From positions 1-64,000 of the forward strand of contig QZJX01000102.1 in NCBI GenBank assembly GCA_003599395.1: a DNA stretch of 64,000 bases. Direction: 5' to 3'. The notes below the pieces were generated by a model that was given only the letters and a program-made list of their open reading frames with translations, ran no database searches and was not told the DNA's origin. The position numbers and the translations under genes are program-made. This document shows, piece after piece, positions 35,581-45,869 of the stretch (position 1 is the stretch's first letter; each line of letters begins with the position of its first letter). The stretch comes from Ignavibacteriales bacterium. GTDB taxonomy: Bacteria; Bacteroidota; Ignavibacteria; Ignavibacteriales; Melioribacteraceae.

Positions 35581-35883
35581 ATGAACCACTTTGAGGAACT
35601 TCAAAAAAATCAAGAAATGTTTTTCAATTTCATGAAAGAAAAGTACAAAATTTTTTACAACTCAAATATTTTTTCTAGAGATCTGCAATATGCAATTAAA
35701 CATTATTTTGAAAAGAAAGACATTCATCTTACGTATCCTGTCGCAGAGGAGTTAATGCAAAAATTCACTACTTATCTTGAGGGAAAAGGTGATCTCTCTA
35801 AATTAACATCAAACTCGTGGAAAGTGAATTTTTTTAAACCAAATATTGTTGTAGAAGAAAAGACAGTTGAAGAAAAGGTATAA
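35581..35883 (+). CDS. Unknown 100-residue protein in the Fe-S operon
   Basis: I do not recognise this family. The sequence is acidic to neutral and mostly helical, with many Phe, Tyr and Lys residues (MFFNFMKEKYKIFYNSN, YAIKHYFEKKD) and no Cys, so it is not an Fe-S scaffold itself. It has no signal peptide or membrane segment. It begins 15 bases after the Rrf2 gene and ends two bases before the A-type carrier gene, so it is almost certainly in their operon. A helper in Fe-S assembly or stress response is an inference from position only. Confidence 0.7.
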   Translation: MNHFEELQKNQEMFFNFMKEKYKIFYNSNIFSRDLQYAIKHYFEKKDIHLTYPVAEELMQKFTTYLEGKGDLSKLTSNSWKVNFFKPNIVVEEKTVEEKV

Positions 35884-35885
35884 TT

Positions 35886-36236
35886 ATGAGTGAAAAAACA
35901 TTAATGCAAGAAATAACAATTACAGAAAAAGCGGCAAAACAAGTACAAAAAGTTATGGAAGAAAATAGTATCGATTCAGAATTTGGATTACGTGTAGGCG
36001 TTAAAGGTGGCGGATGCTCGGGTTTAACATACCAGCTCGGCTTCGATGGCGAAAAAAAAGATGGCGATACAATAATTGAACAGCACGGCATTAAACTTTT
36101 TGTTGACGGTAAAAGTTTATTTTACCTGACCGGCACAACGTTAGACTTTAGCGATGGTTTAAACGGAAAGGGTTTTGTTTTTAATAATCCCAATGCGGCA
36201 AAGACTTGTGGTTGCGGAGAATCATTCGGCGTTTAG
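35886..36236 (+). CDS. A-type iron-sulfur carrier (IscA/SufA/ErpA family)
   Basis: A 116-residue protein with the HesB fold. The three cluster-binding cysteines are present: Cys in KGGGCSGLTYQ near residue 40 and the C-terminal CGCGESF pair near 109 and 111. A-type carriers receive Fe-S clusters from the scaffold and hand them to target enzymes such as those in complex I. The start is preceded closely by the stop of the unknown protein. It cannot be separated into IscA, SufA or ErpA from sequence alone. Confidence 0.93.
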   Translation: MSEKTLMQEITITEKAAKQVQKVMEENSIDSEFGLRVGVKGGGCSGLTYQLGFDGEKKDGDTIIEQHGIKLFVDGKSLFYLTGTTLDFSDGLNGKGFVFNNPNAAKTCGCGESFGV

Positions 36237-36257
36237 AATTAATAATTAGAGGAAAAA

Positions 36258-36992
36258 ATGGATAGAAGAAAATTTATTTATTCACTTGGACTTGCATCGG
36301 CTGCAATGTCTTTTAACAATATTAGTGGTTTTACAAAATTTAATACAATCAATAATAAAAACGTAAGGAGTAACGATACAATGGCTAAATTCGAATTACC
36401 AGCATTACCATATGCTTTTGATGCATTAGAACCGCATGTTGATGCGAGAACAATGGAAATTCATCATGGTAAACACCATGCCGGATATGTTAACAATTTA
36501 AATAAAGCTGTAGAAGGAACCGAAGCTGAAGGAAAATCTCTTGAAGAGTTGATGCAAAATATGTCAAAATACTCAACTGCCGTAAGAAATAACGGCGGTG
36601 GTCATTATAATCATTCATTGTTTTGGTCAGTAATGGGGCCGAATAAAGGTGGAAATCCTTCCGGTGAATTATCAGACTCTATAAATAAGCAGTTTGGTTC
36701 TTTTGATAAATTCAAAGAAGAATTCGCAACTGCCGCAGCAACAAGATTCGGTTCAGGCTGGGCTTGGTTGATTGTTAAAGCTGATGGTTCTCTGGCTGTA
36801 ACTTCAACTCCAAATCAAGATAATCCTGTTATGGATCTCGCCGAAGTAAAAGGTACACCGGTACTGGGCATTGATGTTTGGGAACATGCATACTATCTAA
36901 ATTATCAAAACAGAAGACCTGATTATATTGCTGCTTTCTGGAATGTAATTAATTGGGACGAAGTAGCTAAAAGATATTCTGAAGCAAAATAA
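36258..36992 (+). CDS. Fe/Mn superoxide dismutase with twin-arginine leader
   Basis: It converts superoxide to oxygen and hydrogen peroxide. The full 244-residue frame begins with [17 protein letters not shown], a twin-arginine type signal, then a linker up to residue 41. The SOD fold starts at Met42 ([18 protein letters not shown]). Metal ligands are His69 in EIHHGKHH, His119 in NHSLFW, and the Asp and His of [11 protein letters not shown] second start at 36381 has its own AAGGAG ribosome-binding site, so a cytoplasmic form lacking the leader may also be made. The first start also has a fair site (GAGG about ten bases upstream). Iron versus manganese use cannot be told. It is the last gene of the Rrf2 operon and has a terminator. 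Confidence 0.92.
   Translation: MDRRKFIYSLGLASAAMSFNNISGFTKFNTINNKNVRSNDTMAKFELPALPYAFDALEPHVDARTMEIHHGKHHAGYVNNLNKAVEGTEAEGKSLEELMQNMSKYSTAVRNNGGGHYNHSLFWSVMGPNKGGNPSGELSDSINKQFGSFDKFKEEFATAAATRFGSGWAWLIVKADGSLAVTSTPNQDNPVMDLAEVKGTPVLGIDVWEHAYYLNYQNRRPDYIAAFWNVINWDEVAKRYSEAK
36365..36383 (+). promoter_or_regulatory. Internal ribosome-binding site and second start in the SOD gene
   Basis: AAGGAG at 36365-36370 precedes an in-frame ATG at 36381 by ten bases. The ATG is codon 42 of the long frame and matches the usual N-terminus of cytoplasmic Fe/Mn-SODs. Confidence 0.65.
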
Positions 36993-37015
36993 TTTTTTCA
37001 CCTCAATTGTAAATT

Positions 37016-37047
37016 GCCCGGAGTTGTAAAAACTTCCGGGCTTTTTT
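37016..37047 (+). terminator. Terminator of the Rrf2/SOD operon
   Basis: A GC-rich stem (GCCCGGAGTT with AACTTCCGGGC, one bulged base) and five-base loop are followed by six U at 37042-37047, 24 bases after the SOD stop codon. Confidence 0.92.
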
Positions 37048-37075
37048 ATATTTTAGAAATTAAACTTGATTAAAA

Positions 37076-37702
37076 ATGAATTCCACAATACCAATATTTC
37101 CATTAAACTTAGTAATGTATCCGGGAGCAGTATATCCACTTCATATTTTTGAAGAACGTTATAAAAAATTAATTCACTGGTGTAAAAGTAATGATACCGG
37201 ATTCGGGATAGTTTCGAAAATTGACACTACGATCTCAACAATCGGTTGTTACGTAGAAGTGATAGAAGTAATTAATATATTTGAAAACGGAAGTATGGAT
37301 ATTCTTATTAGAAGTAGAGAAAGATTCCAGACAGTTTCAACTAACTTGCATGAACATGGTTACATTACTGCAAATGTTGTCCCCTATTTGGATGACGTAC
37401 AATACATACAGCCTACAGCTTTAGAAGGTGAAACTGTATCTAAATTCAAGGGAATATTAGAAAGGACAGAGATTCAGTTCGATAATAAATATTGGACTAA
37501 CTTTGATCGCTCAACATTCAAGTCATTCAAGATTGCTGAAAAATCCGGCATGAATTTAAAACAACAACAGAGTCTCTTATCTCTTCGTAGTGAATCGGAT
37601 AGATTGAAATTTTTATTTGAACACTTTAGAAAACTTGAAGAATATTTAGACCGAACAGAGGTATTAAAGGATATAATTTCAGGTGATGGTTATATAAACT
37701 AA
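37076..37702 (+). CDS. Stand-alone LON substrate-binding domain protein
   Basis: The 208-residue protein corresponds to the N-terminal domain of Lon protease without ATPase or peptidase parts. It has IPIFPLNLVMYPGAVYPLHIFEERYK at residues 4-29, GFGIVS near 42, GCYVEVIEV near 57 and ILIRSRERF near 78, followed by a helical tail. Single-domain LON proteins occur widely in bacteria and their role is uncertain; substrate recognition for proteolysis is a guess. It is monocistronic, convergent with atpC. Confidence 0.9.
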   Translation: MNSTIPIFPLNLVMYPGAVYPLHIFEERYKKLIHWCKSNDTGFGIVSKIDTTISTIGCYVEVIEVINIFENGSMDILIRSRERFQTVSTNLHEHGYITANVVPYLDDVQYIQPTALEGETVSKFKGILERTEIQFDNKYWTNFDRSTFKSFKIAEKSGMNLKQQQSLLSLRSESDRLKFLFEHFRKLEEYLDRTEVLKDIISGDGYIN

Positions 37703-37734
37703 AAAAGGGATCATGAATAATCACAATCCCTTTT
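37703..37734. terminator. Bidirectional terminator between the LON-domain gene and atpC
   Basis: The inverted repeat AAAAGGGAT (37703-37711) and ATCCCTTTT (37726-37734), with a 14-base loop, lies between convergent stop codons and gives a U-rich end on either strand. Confidence 0.65.
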
Positions 37735-37753
37735 CAATAAAATAAAATCTTCA

Positions 37754-38161
37754 TTAAAAATATTTCTTCTTCACATTCAATCTATTAATTGCCCGTTTCA
37801 AAGCCACTTCAGCTCTTAAATCATCAACTTCATGGCTATGAGATTTTAGTCGTTCTTTAGCTCTTTCTCTGGCAGCTTCAGCTCTTTTATCATCAATATC
37901 GGCAGGATCTTCAAAACTTTCGGCAAGAACTAAAACATTGTTATCAAAAACTTCTACGGTTCCGCCACCAACAGCATAATGCGAAACGTTCGAAGATGAG
38001 TCAACAATTTTTATTTCACCGATTTCCAAAGAACTCAAAATAGGTGCGTGATTGAATAAAACTTGGAAAGAACCCAGTGTTCCGGGTAATGTAATACTTT
38101 GTATTTTACCGGAATAAGCTTTTTTTGATGGTGTTATAACTTCTAAATTAAGTTCTTTCAT
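37754..38161 (-). CDS. atpC: ATP synthase F1 epsilon subunit
   Basis: A 135-residue protein with the beta-sandwich start LNLEVITPSKKAYSGKIQSITLPGTLGSFQVLFNHAPILSSL and GGGTVEVFDNNVLVLAES near residue 66, followed by the helical C-terminal hairpin that can inhibit ATP hydrolysis. It follows atpD by seven bases. Confidence 0.95.
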   Translation of the reverse strand: MKELNLEVITPSKKAYSGKIQSITLPGTLGSFQVLFNHAPILSSLEIGEIKIVDSSSNVSHYAVGGGTVEVFDNNVLVLAESFEDPADIDDKRAEAARERAKERLKSHSHEVDDLRAEVALKRAINRLNVKKKYF

Positions 38162-38168
38162 TACTTCC

Positions 38169-39587
<1,419 letters not shown>

Positions 39588-39671
39588 TTATCTAAATAAA
39601 ATATAGAATACAAAATTAGACAATAACACTAAATATTTCAATCAAATTTACTTGCAAATATCTATTTGTTA

Positions 39672-39706
39672 ATAAAAAAGCCCGCCATAAAGGACATGAC
39701 GGGCTT
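39672..39706 (-). terminator. Terminator of the 2-oxoacid:ferredoxin oxidoreductase operon
   Basis: A stem with core GCCCG/CGGGC (39680-39688 with 39696-39704, one mismatch) is followed on the minus strand by a U run. It lies about 25 bases past the stop of the gamma-subunit gene. Confidence 0.88.
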
Positions 39707-39729
39707 CTTTACTAAATTAATATTATAAT

Positions 39730-40278
39730 TTACGCTGTTACTTCTTCTACAATCTCCATACCTCTTCTAAGAGCTTTTTCATTAAGAGGAAGTAAATGAT
39801 GATATCTTTCAGGAAGTACTTTCTTTAATCCCGCAAGTACATTATCAAAGTCCAGTATTGGTTTCTTTTTAAGGAATGCACCAAGGATTATCATATTCAT
39901 AACTTTTGGATTTTCCAGTTTTGTTGCTTCATTTGCAGCTTCTATCGGTATAATATCAATATCTGATCTTGTTGGCGGATGTAGAGCTGTACTACTTTCA
40001 TATATCATTAATCCACCAGGCTTAACAGCTTTTTCGAATTTGTCAATTGATGGTTGATTAAGTGCAATTACCGTATCAAATTTTGTAAGAATGGGTGAAC
40101 TGATTTTTTGATCACTAATAATTGCAATACAATTTGCCGTTCCACCACGCATTTCCGGACCATATGAAGGCATCCAGCTAACTTCTTTATTTTCAACCAC
40201 ACCGGAGTAACAGAGAATTTGCCCCATTGATAGAACACCCTGACCTCCAAATCCGGATATAATTATTTCTTCAGTCAT
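39730..40278 (-). CDS. korC: 2-oxoacid:ferredoxin oxidoreductase gamma subunit
   Basis: The 182-residue subunit has IISGFGGQGVLSMGQILCYSG at residues 6-26 and SYGPEMRGGTANCIAIIS near residue 39, the usual gamma-subunit motifs that touch coenzyme A. It completes the alpha-beta-gamma-delta complex. It is the last gene of the four-gene run and its start shares one base with the beta-subunit stop. Assignment to 2-oxoglutarate (Kor) or branched-chain (Vor) specificity is open. Confidence 0.9.
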   Translation of the reverse strand: MTEEIIISGFGGQGVLSMGQILCYSGVVENKEVSWMPSYGPEMRGGTANCIAIISDQKISSPILTKFDTVIALNQPSIDKFEKAVKPGGLMIYESSTALHPPTRSDIDIIPIEAANEATKLENPKVMNMIILGAFLKKKPILDFDNVLAGLKKVLPERYHHLLPLNEKALRRGMEIVEEVTA

Positions 40279-41102
40279 TATTCATCCTCCTTTTCCGGTA
40301 CTTTCAAATCACCAAGTTGATAAAACGGGAACATATTTTCTTCCATCCATTTATTGGATTCAAGTGGTGTCATTTTCCAATTTGAAGGACAGTTCGAAAC
40401 TATTTCAACAAAGGAAAGTCCTTTTTCTCTTTTCTGATATTGGAAACCGTTCATTATAGCTTTTTTTGCTTTTCGAACATTTTTAGGATTGTTGACCGCT
40501 GTCCGAGTACAATAGTAAACCCCGGGAAGTTGTGCAATAAGTTCTGTAATCTTCAATGGATTTCCCATTAATTTTGTATCACGTCCGTAAGGTGTTGTGG
40601 TAGATTTCATGCCTGGCAATGTTGTGGGTGCCATTTGTCCACCCGTCATACCATAAATACCGTTATTGATAAATATGATTAGTATGTTTTCTCCACGATT
40701 ACAAGTATGAAGTGTTTCGCCTGTACCAATTGCAGCTAGATCACCATCGCCTTGATACGAAAAAACATATTTATCGGGAAGTACTCTTTTAATGCCGGTT
40801 GCAACAGCAGAGGCTCTGCCGTGAGCAGCTTCAGACATATCGATATCTAAGTAATTATAAGCAAATACTGAACATCCTACGGGTGCGACACCTATTGTTT
40901 CCTCTTGAATTCCGAGTTCATCAATTACCTCTGCAATTAAGCGGTGTGCAACACCGTGTCCACATCCCGGACAGTAGTGCATTGGTGTGTCAAGAAGTGT
41001 AGCCGGTTTTTCATAAACAAGGTTGTCATTTATGCAAACACTTTCTTCGGCAATTACTTCTTCAAAATGTTTTTCTTCTTCAATCATTCTTTTCTCATTC
41101 AT
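40278..41102 (-). CDS. korB: 2-oxoacid:ferredoxin oxidoreductase beta subunit (TPP-binding)
   Basis: A 274-residue protein. It has HYCPGCGHGVAHRLIAEVIDEL at residues 42-63, APVGCSVFAYNYLDIDMSEAAHGRASAVATGIKR near residue 76 and the thiamine pyrophosphate motif GDGDLAAIGTGETLHTCNRGENILIIFINNGIYGMTGGQMAPTT near 118. The first 30 residues are an extra N-terminal stretch. It cleaves 2-oxoacids with CoA and passes electrons to ferredoxin. It overlaps the alpha subunit by four bases. Confidence 0.93.
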   Translation of the reverse strand: MNEKRMIEEEKHFEEVIAEESVCINDNLVYEKPATLLDTPMHYCPGCGHGVAHRLIAEVIDELGIQEETIGVAPVGCSVFAYNYLDIDMSEAAHGRASAVATGIKRVLPDKYVFSYQGDGDLAAIGTGETLHTCNRGENILIIFINNGIYGMTGGQMAPTTLPGMKSTTTPYGRDTKLMGNPLKITELIAQLPGVYYCTRTAVNNPKNVRKAKKAIMNGFQYQKREKGLSFVEIVSNCPSNWKMTPLESNKWMEENMFPFYQLGDLKVPEKEDE

Positions 41103-42178
41103 GCCGGAACTCCTACAAATTTTTCTTCAATTTTCTCTAATATTTCTTCCGGTGAAGGAACAATTCCACCCATTCTTCCATGAAATTCAACTAGCACTTT
41201 ACCGTTAACAGCTAGTCGAACATCTTCTACCATTTGACCGGCACTCATCTCAACATCAAGGATTCCTTTCACTCTATCTGTATAACTTGCAATCTGCTTA
41301 TATGGGAATGGAGATACAGTCTGAGGTCTAAATACTCCAACCTTAATCCCTTTTTCACGAGCCAACGTAGCAGCTTTCTGACAAATTCTCGCGACTAAAC
41401 CATATGCGGTAATTATATATTCTGCATCTTCCATCATAAATTCTTCAAAACGAATTTCTTCATCTTCGATTTTTTTATATTTAGCTTGAAGATGAAGGTT
41501 TATTTCTTCCATCTTATCCGGTTGGATGTGAAGTGAAGTAATTACATTTCTTTCACGATTTTTCTTCTTACCGATTGTCGCCCATTTTTCTATATCCGCA
41601 GCATCGCTTCGTTGAACTTGTTCAAAAAGTTCGACCTTTTCCATCATCTGACCAAGTGCACCATCAGTAAGCATCATAACAGGATTTCTCCACTTAAATG
41701 CTAAATCAAAACCGAGTTTTACAAAATCTACCATTTCTTGAACAGTTGAAGGTGCAAGAACTATCATTTTATAATCACCGTGTCCGCCACCTTTTACTGA
41801 TTGGAAATAATCACCTTGTGAAGGTTGAATAGTTCCAAGACCCGGACCGCCTCTTACAACATTAACTAATAAACAAGGAAGTTCTGCACATGCGATATAA
41901 GAAATACCTTCTTGCATTAAACTAACACCCGGAGAAGAGGAAGATGTCATAACTTTTTTACCGGTTCCGGCTGCACCGTATATCATATTGATTGCAGCAA
42001 TTTCACTTTCTGCTTGTAAAATTACCATTCCGGTTCTTCTTTCTGCTTCTGCAGCGAGATACTCTAATACTTCTGATTGCGGTGTTATCGGATAGCCAAA
42101 ATAAGCATCGGCACCTGCACGAATTGCAGCTTCTGCCATTGCTTCGTTACCCTTCATTAATCTAAGTTCTTTTTTCAT
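41099..42178 (-). CDS. korA: 2-oxoacid:ferredoxin oxidoreductase alpha subunit
   Basis: The 359-residue subunit starts with LRLMKGNEAMAEAAIRAGADAYFGYPITPQSEV, the usual VorB/KorA beginning, and holds GTGKKVMTSSSSPGVSLMQEGISYIACAELPCLLVNVVRGGPGLG at about residues 70-114 and the C-terminal transketolase-like part. Complexes of this layout (small ferredoxin, alpha about 360, beta about 270, gamma about 180) are annotated either as 2-oxoglutarate or as 3-methyl-2-oxobutanoate oxidoreductases. In relatives running a reductive TCA cycle the Kor form is central. It overlaps the delta gene by four bases. Confidence 0.9.
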   Translation of the reverse strand: MKKELRLMKGNEAMAEAAIRAGADAYFGYPITPQSEVLEYLAAEAERRTGMVILQAESEIAAINMIYGAAGTGKKVMTSSSSPGVSLMQEGISYIACAELPCLLVNVVRGGPGLGTIQPSQGDYFQSVKGGGHGDYKMIVLAPSTVQEMVDFVKLGFDLAFKWRNPVMMLTDGALGQMMEKVELFEQVQRSDAADIEKWATIGKKKNRERNVITSLHIQPDKMEEINLHLQAKYKKIEDEEIRFEEFMMEDAEYIITAYGLVARICQKAATLAREKGIKVGVFRPQTVSPFPYKQIASYTDRVKGILDVEMSAGQMVEDVRLAVNGKVLVEFHGRMGGIVPSPEEILEKIEEKFVGVPA

Positions 42179-42462
42179 TCGCTCACCGTAATATTAATAT
42201 CTTTGGACACATTTGAAATTGTTGCAAGGTGTTCTTTCTTCTTTTCAACCTTGCGATAAACTTTAATAACACCTTCGGGACAAACAAGCGCACAGTTTGT
42301 ACACCCTGTACAATTATCCTCAATTTTAACAATGTAATGATAACCTTTACTGTTTATTTTGCGTGATGCTTCTAACGATTCTTGAGGACAGGCTGCAACA
42401 CATAATTCACACCCTTTACATTTCTCGATGTCAATTAAAATATCCCCTTTTACTTTTGCCAT
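42175..42462 (-). CDS. korD: 2-oxoacid:ferredoxin oxidoreductase delta (ferredoxin) subunit
   Basis: A 95-residue protein with two 4Fe-4S motifs, CKGCELCVAACP and CTGCTNCALVCP, that carries electrons out of the complex. It is the first gene of the transcript korD-A-B-C. The last 25 residues form a basic tail without known role. Confidence 0.93.
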   Translation of the reverse strand: MAKVKGDILIDIEKCKGCELCVAACPQESLEASRKINSKGYHYIVKIEDNCTGCTNCALVCPEGVIKVYRKVEKKKEHLATISNVSKDINITVSE

Positions 42463-42691
42463 AGCTACCTCATTTGGTAAATAGTAGTTGTAGTCTTATT
42501 TTATTTAAGATACTGAACACTTATTTATAAGCAGAGAACGTACCAAAAAAATCAATAATTAAATAGGTTTTAAGTCACCCTAATCGATAATTTTAATTTG
42601 AAACAAGAATTCTTTTTCATTATTGAGAAGAATACTTCCCGTGAAAGGAAATTGGCGTCTAAAACTTATATTTATTCAAAATTATCCCTTT

Positions 42692-42725
42692 AAAACAAAA
42701 CAAGCAACCACTGATGGGTTGCTTG
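42692..42725 (-). terminator. Terminator of the Asp-box T9SS protein gene
   Basis: A nine-bp stem (42701-42709 with 42717-42725, core AAGCAACC) is followed on the minus strand by a U-rich stretch. It lies about 25 bases past the stop at 42751. Confidence 0.85.
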
Positions 42726-42750
42726 TCCATAGAATGTTAAAAAGTATATT

Positions 42751-45741
42751 TTATTTAGTGAATATCATTTTACGAGTAGCCGAAAATGACTGTTCACCAT
42801 TTAATGGTTCCGCTTGCATTTTATAAATGTATATACCTGAACTAAATTTCTCAGCATTCCATATTGCTTCATGTTTACCGGCCGGTTTAACTTCTGCAAC
42901 CAGTTGCGATATTACCTGACCCAGAACGTCCACAATAGTAATTTTAACATTACTCTCAGTTGGAATTGTGTATTCGATTCGAGTAGCCGGGTTAAATGGG
43001 TTTGGATAGTTTTGTGCTAAAGAGAAAATTAATTTCTTACTTTCATCTTCCACACCGGTTATTGTTGAAATATCTACTTTCACTGTTTTTGAATAGCTGG
43101 TCTGCCCATCATTATCAATTTGTTTCAAGCGATACCAGACTTCTATTACTTCGGGTAAATCAGAATCTGTGTATTCATAAGCATGAGCAATATTGGAAGT
43201 ACCATGACCCATTTCAAAATGAATTTTCAAAAAATTATCACCATCTTCGCTTCGTTCAACATCGAATCCATAATTATTAGTTTCGGTGGCTGTTTCCCAT
43301 GTCAGCAGAACGGATTCTTCAACTAATTCTGCATTAAAAAAAGTAAGTTCAACCGGAAGGGGACTATCAATATTTAATTCGTAGACTCCACGACCATGAG
43401 AGGCTGCCCGTAAATATCTATTTGAACCATCATCGTAAAAATCAAAGTCGATTACCGGTAAGAATGGCATACCGTTGCTTAGTTTGGTATAAGTCGAACC
43501 ACCGTCCGATGACCAATAAACACCAAAGTCATTTGCAACATAAATATGATTGGTATTATCAGGATCAATGAAGATATCGTTTGTGGGCACAGAAGGCAAA
43601 TCACCACTAAAATCAGTCCAATCTGTACCTAGATTAGTTGTTTTTAAAATTTGCCCAGATCCGTATGATGCCCTGCATACATAAAAAGTATTCCCGTCAC
43701 CAAAATCTGCAACTATACGGAGAATAGGGACACTGTTGGGCTTATCAGAATTATAGCTTGCCGTAACATCCGTCCATGAAGTACCACCATCAGTTGATGA
43801 AAATAATTCTGGAGACGTTGTAAATCGACTTTCAGCGGCCATCATATTACTCGTATTAACTTCGGATTGGGCTGCTGCAGTAATTCCATCACCATCTGTT
43901 GTAATATCAGAAGAAATCGCAGTCCAACTTGCTCCTTTATCTGTGGATTTCCACAATCGATTTGAAAAAACATAAATACTGTTATGATCACCTGGGTCCT
44001 GCCAAAAAGGAGCCGTCCAAGCTCTACTTGTTGCATAAGATGGAGAAATACTAAACCAACTTGAACCACTGTTTGTGCTTTTGCTTAGCGACCCGAACTG
44101 TGTACTCATAAAGACATTTGTAGATGTATTATAATCAACAAAACATTCCATTCCATCACCCGTTAATTCAAATTCCCAATCAGTTGCTCCTTTATCGGTT
44201 GTACTAAAATTTCCATTATCTTGGGCACCACCAAAAAGTATAGAAGCATCTGTAGGATGTGAAGCAACTCTATAAAATTGAATTGTTCTTACACCATTAT
44301 TCAGTGAAGTCCAACTTGTTCCTCCATTGGTCGTTCTATGAATTCCGCCATCAGAGGCCACATATATGTAATTTGAATTTGATGGTGCATATACAATTTT
44401 ATGATAATCAACATGCATTGGACTGTCCCACGCTGTCGTCCCACTGAATGGTCCAGTAGCATCTCTAACAAAAGAAAACGATGAGCCATCAGAAGTCATA
44501 CTAATTTCAACATTGCCAATATAAACAATATCTTCATCCGTAGGATTGACGGCAATGCACAGATCATAACTACCTTGGTCATCAATTGAAGCTCCGGTAT
44601 ACGAACCAGCAATATTTGATCCTGAACTTATTTGTGACCACGTAGCACCTCCGTCACTAGATTTAAAAGCGGCAGTTGATTGAGATCCTGGGAATTGTCC
44701 ATGGGAATCATAGATTAACATATAAAATATATTTGATTTTGAAGGAGATTGAACGAACTGCGCTCTGCCCATTGATGTATCAGCGTCGAAGCTTCCAAAA
44801 GTTGTAACCTGAGTTGGAAAAGATACTCCTGAATTAGTTGAAATGTAAAAACCACTGCTAGAATTTTCACCTCCAATTACCGCGTAGGCTGAATCTGCGC
44901 TAGTTGGACTAAATGCAACATCAAAAGCTTCACCAGCTGTTATTACTTCCGCCCAAGAAGATCCTCCATCTGTAGATAACCACACACCTTCATTAGCATA
45001 GCTTCCTAGGTTCCAATTCCCTGAACCCATAGAAACTAACACATAATTTGAGTTGTGCGGACTAACAGCAATATCGGAAAATTGTGTGATACTCCAAGAA
45101 GGGTCAGAAATTTCAGTCCAATTCGCACCTCCATCTGTACTTTTATAGAGTCCATCTCCTTCATATGTTTGTTGATTAAAGAAATATCTTGCTTCACCAG
45201 TACCAGCATAAACTGTATTGGGATTATTCGGGTCAATAGCTATAGCCCCAAAAGTTAAAAGTGTGAAATCATCACTTACATCTGCCCAAGATGTACCGCC
45301 ATCAGTTGTTTTCCAAATACCTCCGGCTGCGGCACCTATATAAACAATATCTGGATCTGTTGGATGAACAGCAACCCCTCTAACTCTACCACTTACATTC
45401 CCCCAATGACCAACAAAACCACCACCGGCAGTCATATCAACAGCTGTGGGCCCAAGATTTGTCCATAGATCTGAAGTTCCAGTAATTTCAAAAAACTTGG
45501 AATTACCTTTACTTAACTTAAGTTTTTCCATTGACATCTCTTCCCTAAACTTTTCAAGTGGGAGTTTACCTGTCTCATCTGTCCGCGGTCTATAAAAAGC
45601 CTCATATCTAAGAAATGAATTTTTATTTCTTATTTGATCTGGAACACTATCCCACCAATTTGAATACTGAGCATAAACTTCCGGGCTGAAAAACATTAAT
45701 GCAGAAGTAATAAGAAATATAGATTTATTAAAAAGTCTCAT
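42751..45741 (-). CDS. Secreted sortilin-like Asp-box protein with T9SS sorting domain
   Basis: The 996-residue protein has a signal peptide ending near VYAQ. About eleven Asp-box motifs of the type S-x-D-G-G-x-x-W (for example TTDGGTSW, STDGGANW, SSDGGATW) run from about residue 145 to 790, predicting VPS10/sortilin-like beta-propellers. The C-terminal 85 residues form a type A T9SS sorting domain (QNYPNPFNPATRIEYTIP, then IVDVLGQ and SSGIYIYKMQA). It should pass through the outer membrane by T9SS and be released or anchored on the surface. Similar proteins include glycosidase-like and BNR-repeat exoproteins; no catalytic motif is recognised. Confidence 0.9.
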   Translation of the reverse strand: MRLFNKSIFLITSALMFFSPEVYAQYSNWWDSVPDQIRNKNSFLRYEAFYRPRTDETGKLPLEKFREEMSMEKLKLSKGNSKFFEITGTSDLWTNLGPTAVDMTAGGGFVGHWGNVSGRVRGVAVHPTDPDIVYIGAAAGGIWKTTDGGTSWADVSDDFTLLTFGAIAIDPNNPNTVYAGTGEARYFFNQQTYEGDGLYKSTDGGANWTEISDPSWSITQFSDIAVSPHNSNYVLVSMGSGNWNLGSYANEGVWLSTDGGSSWAEVITAGEAFDVAFSPTSADSAYAVIGGENSSSGFYISTNSGVSFPTQVTTFGSFDADTSMGRAQFVQSPSKSNIFYMLIYDSHGQFPGSQSTAAFKSSDGGATWSQISSGSNIAGSYTGASIDDQGSYDLCIAVNPTDEDIVYIGNVEISMTSDGSSFSFVRDATGPFSGTTAWDSPMHVDYHKIVYAPSNSNYIYVASDGGIHRTTNGGTSWTSLNNGVRTIQFYRVASHPTDASILFGGAQDNGNFSTTDKGATDWEFELTGDGMECFVDYNTSTNVFMSTQFGSLSKSTNSGSSWFSISPSYATSRAWTAPFWQDPGDHNSIYVFSNRLWKSTDKGASWTAISSDITTDGDGITAAAQSEVNTSNMMAAESRFTTSPELFSSTDGGTSWTDVTASYNSDKPNSVPILRIVADFGDGNTFYVCRASYGSGQILKTTNLGTDWTDFSGDLPSVPTNDIFIDPDNTNHIYVANDFGVYWSSDGGSTYTKLSNGMPFLPVIDFDFYDDGSNRYLRAASHGRGVYELNIDSPLPVELTFFNAELVEESVLLTWETATETNNYGFDVERSEDGDNFLKIHFEMGHGTSNIAHAYEYTDSDLPEVIEVWYRLKQIDNDGQTSYSKTVKVDISTITGVEDESKKLIFSLAQNYPNPFNPATRIEYTIPTESNVKITIVDVLGQVISQLVAEVKPAGKHEAIWNAEKFSSGIYIYKMQAEPLNGEQSFSATRKMIFTK

Positions 45742-45826
45742 TGGCTACCCCGTTTAATTTTTTATCAGATCAACCGTCTAATTATATAGAAAATATGAGA
45801 ATAAATATTTAGTTGCAATAGAAGAA

Positions 45827-45852
45827 GAGGATTAACACATTTGTTAATCCTC
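45827..45852 (-). terminator. Probable terminator after lipA
   Basis: A perfect 10-bp stem GAGGATTAAC (45827-45836) with GTTAATCCTC (45843-45852) and a six-base loop lies 18 bases past the lipA stop. The following minus-strand tail is U-rich but interrupted. Confidence 0.6.
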
Positions 45853-45869
45853 AAATTAATTTCGAGTGA

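Noticed and set aside
35089-37010. Missing nuoEFG hidden next to the nuo operon
   Set aside because: All frames here are accounted for by Rrf2, the unknown protein, the A-type carrier and SOD; none has NuoE, F or G motifs.
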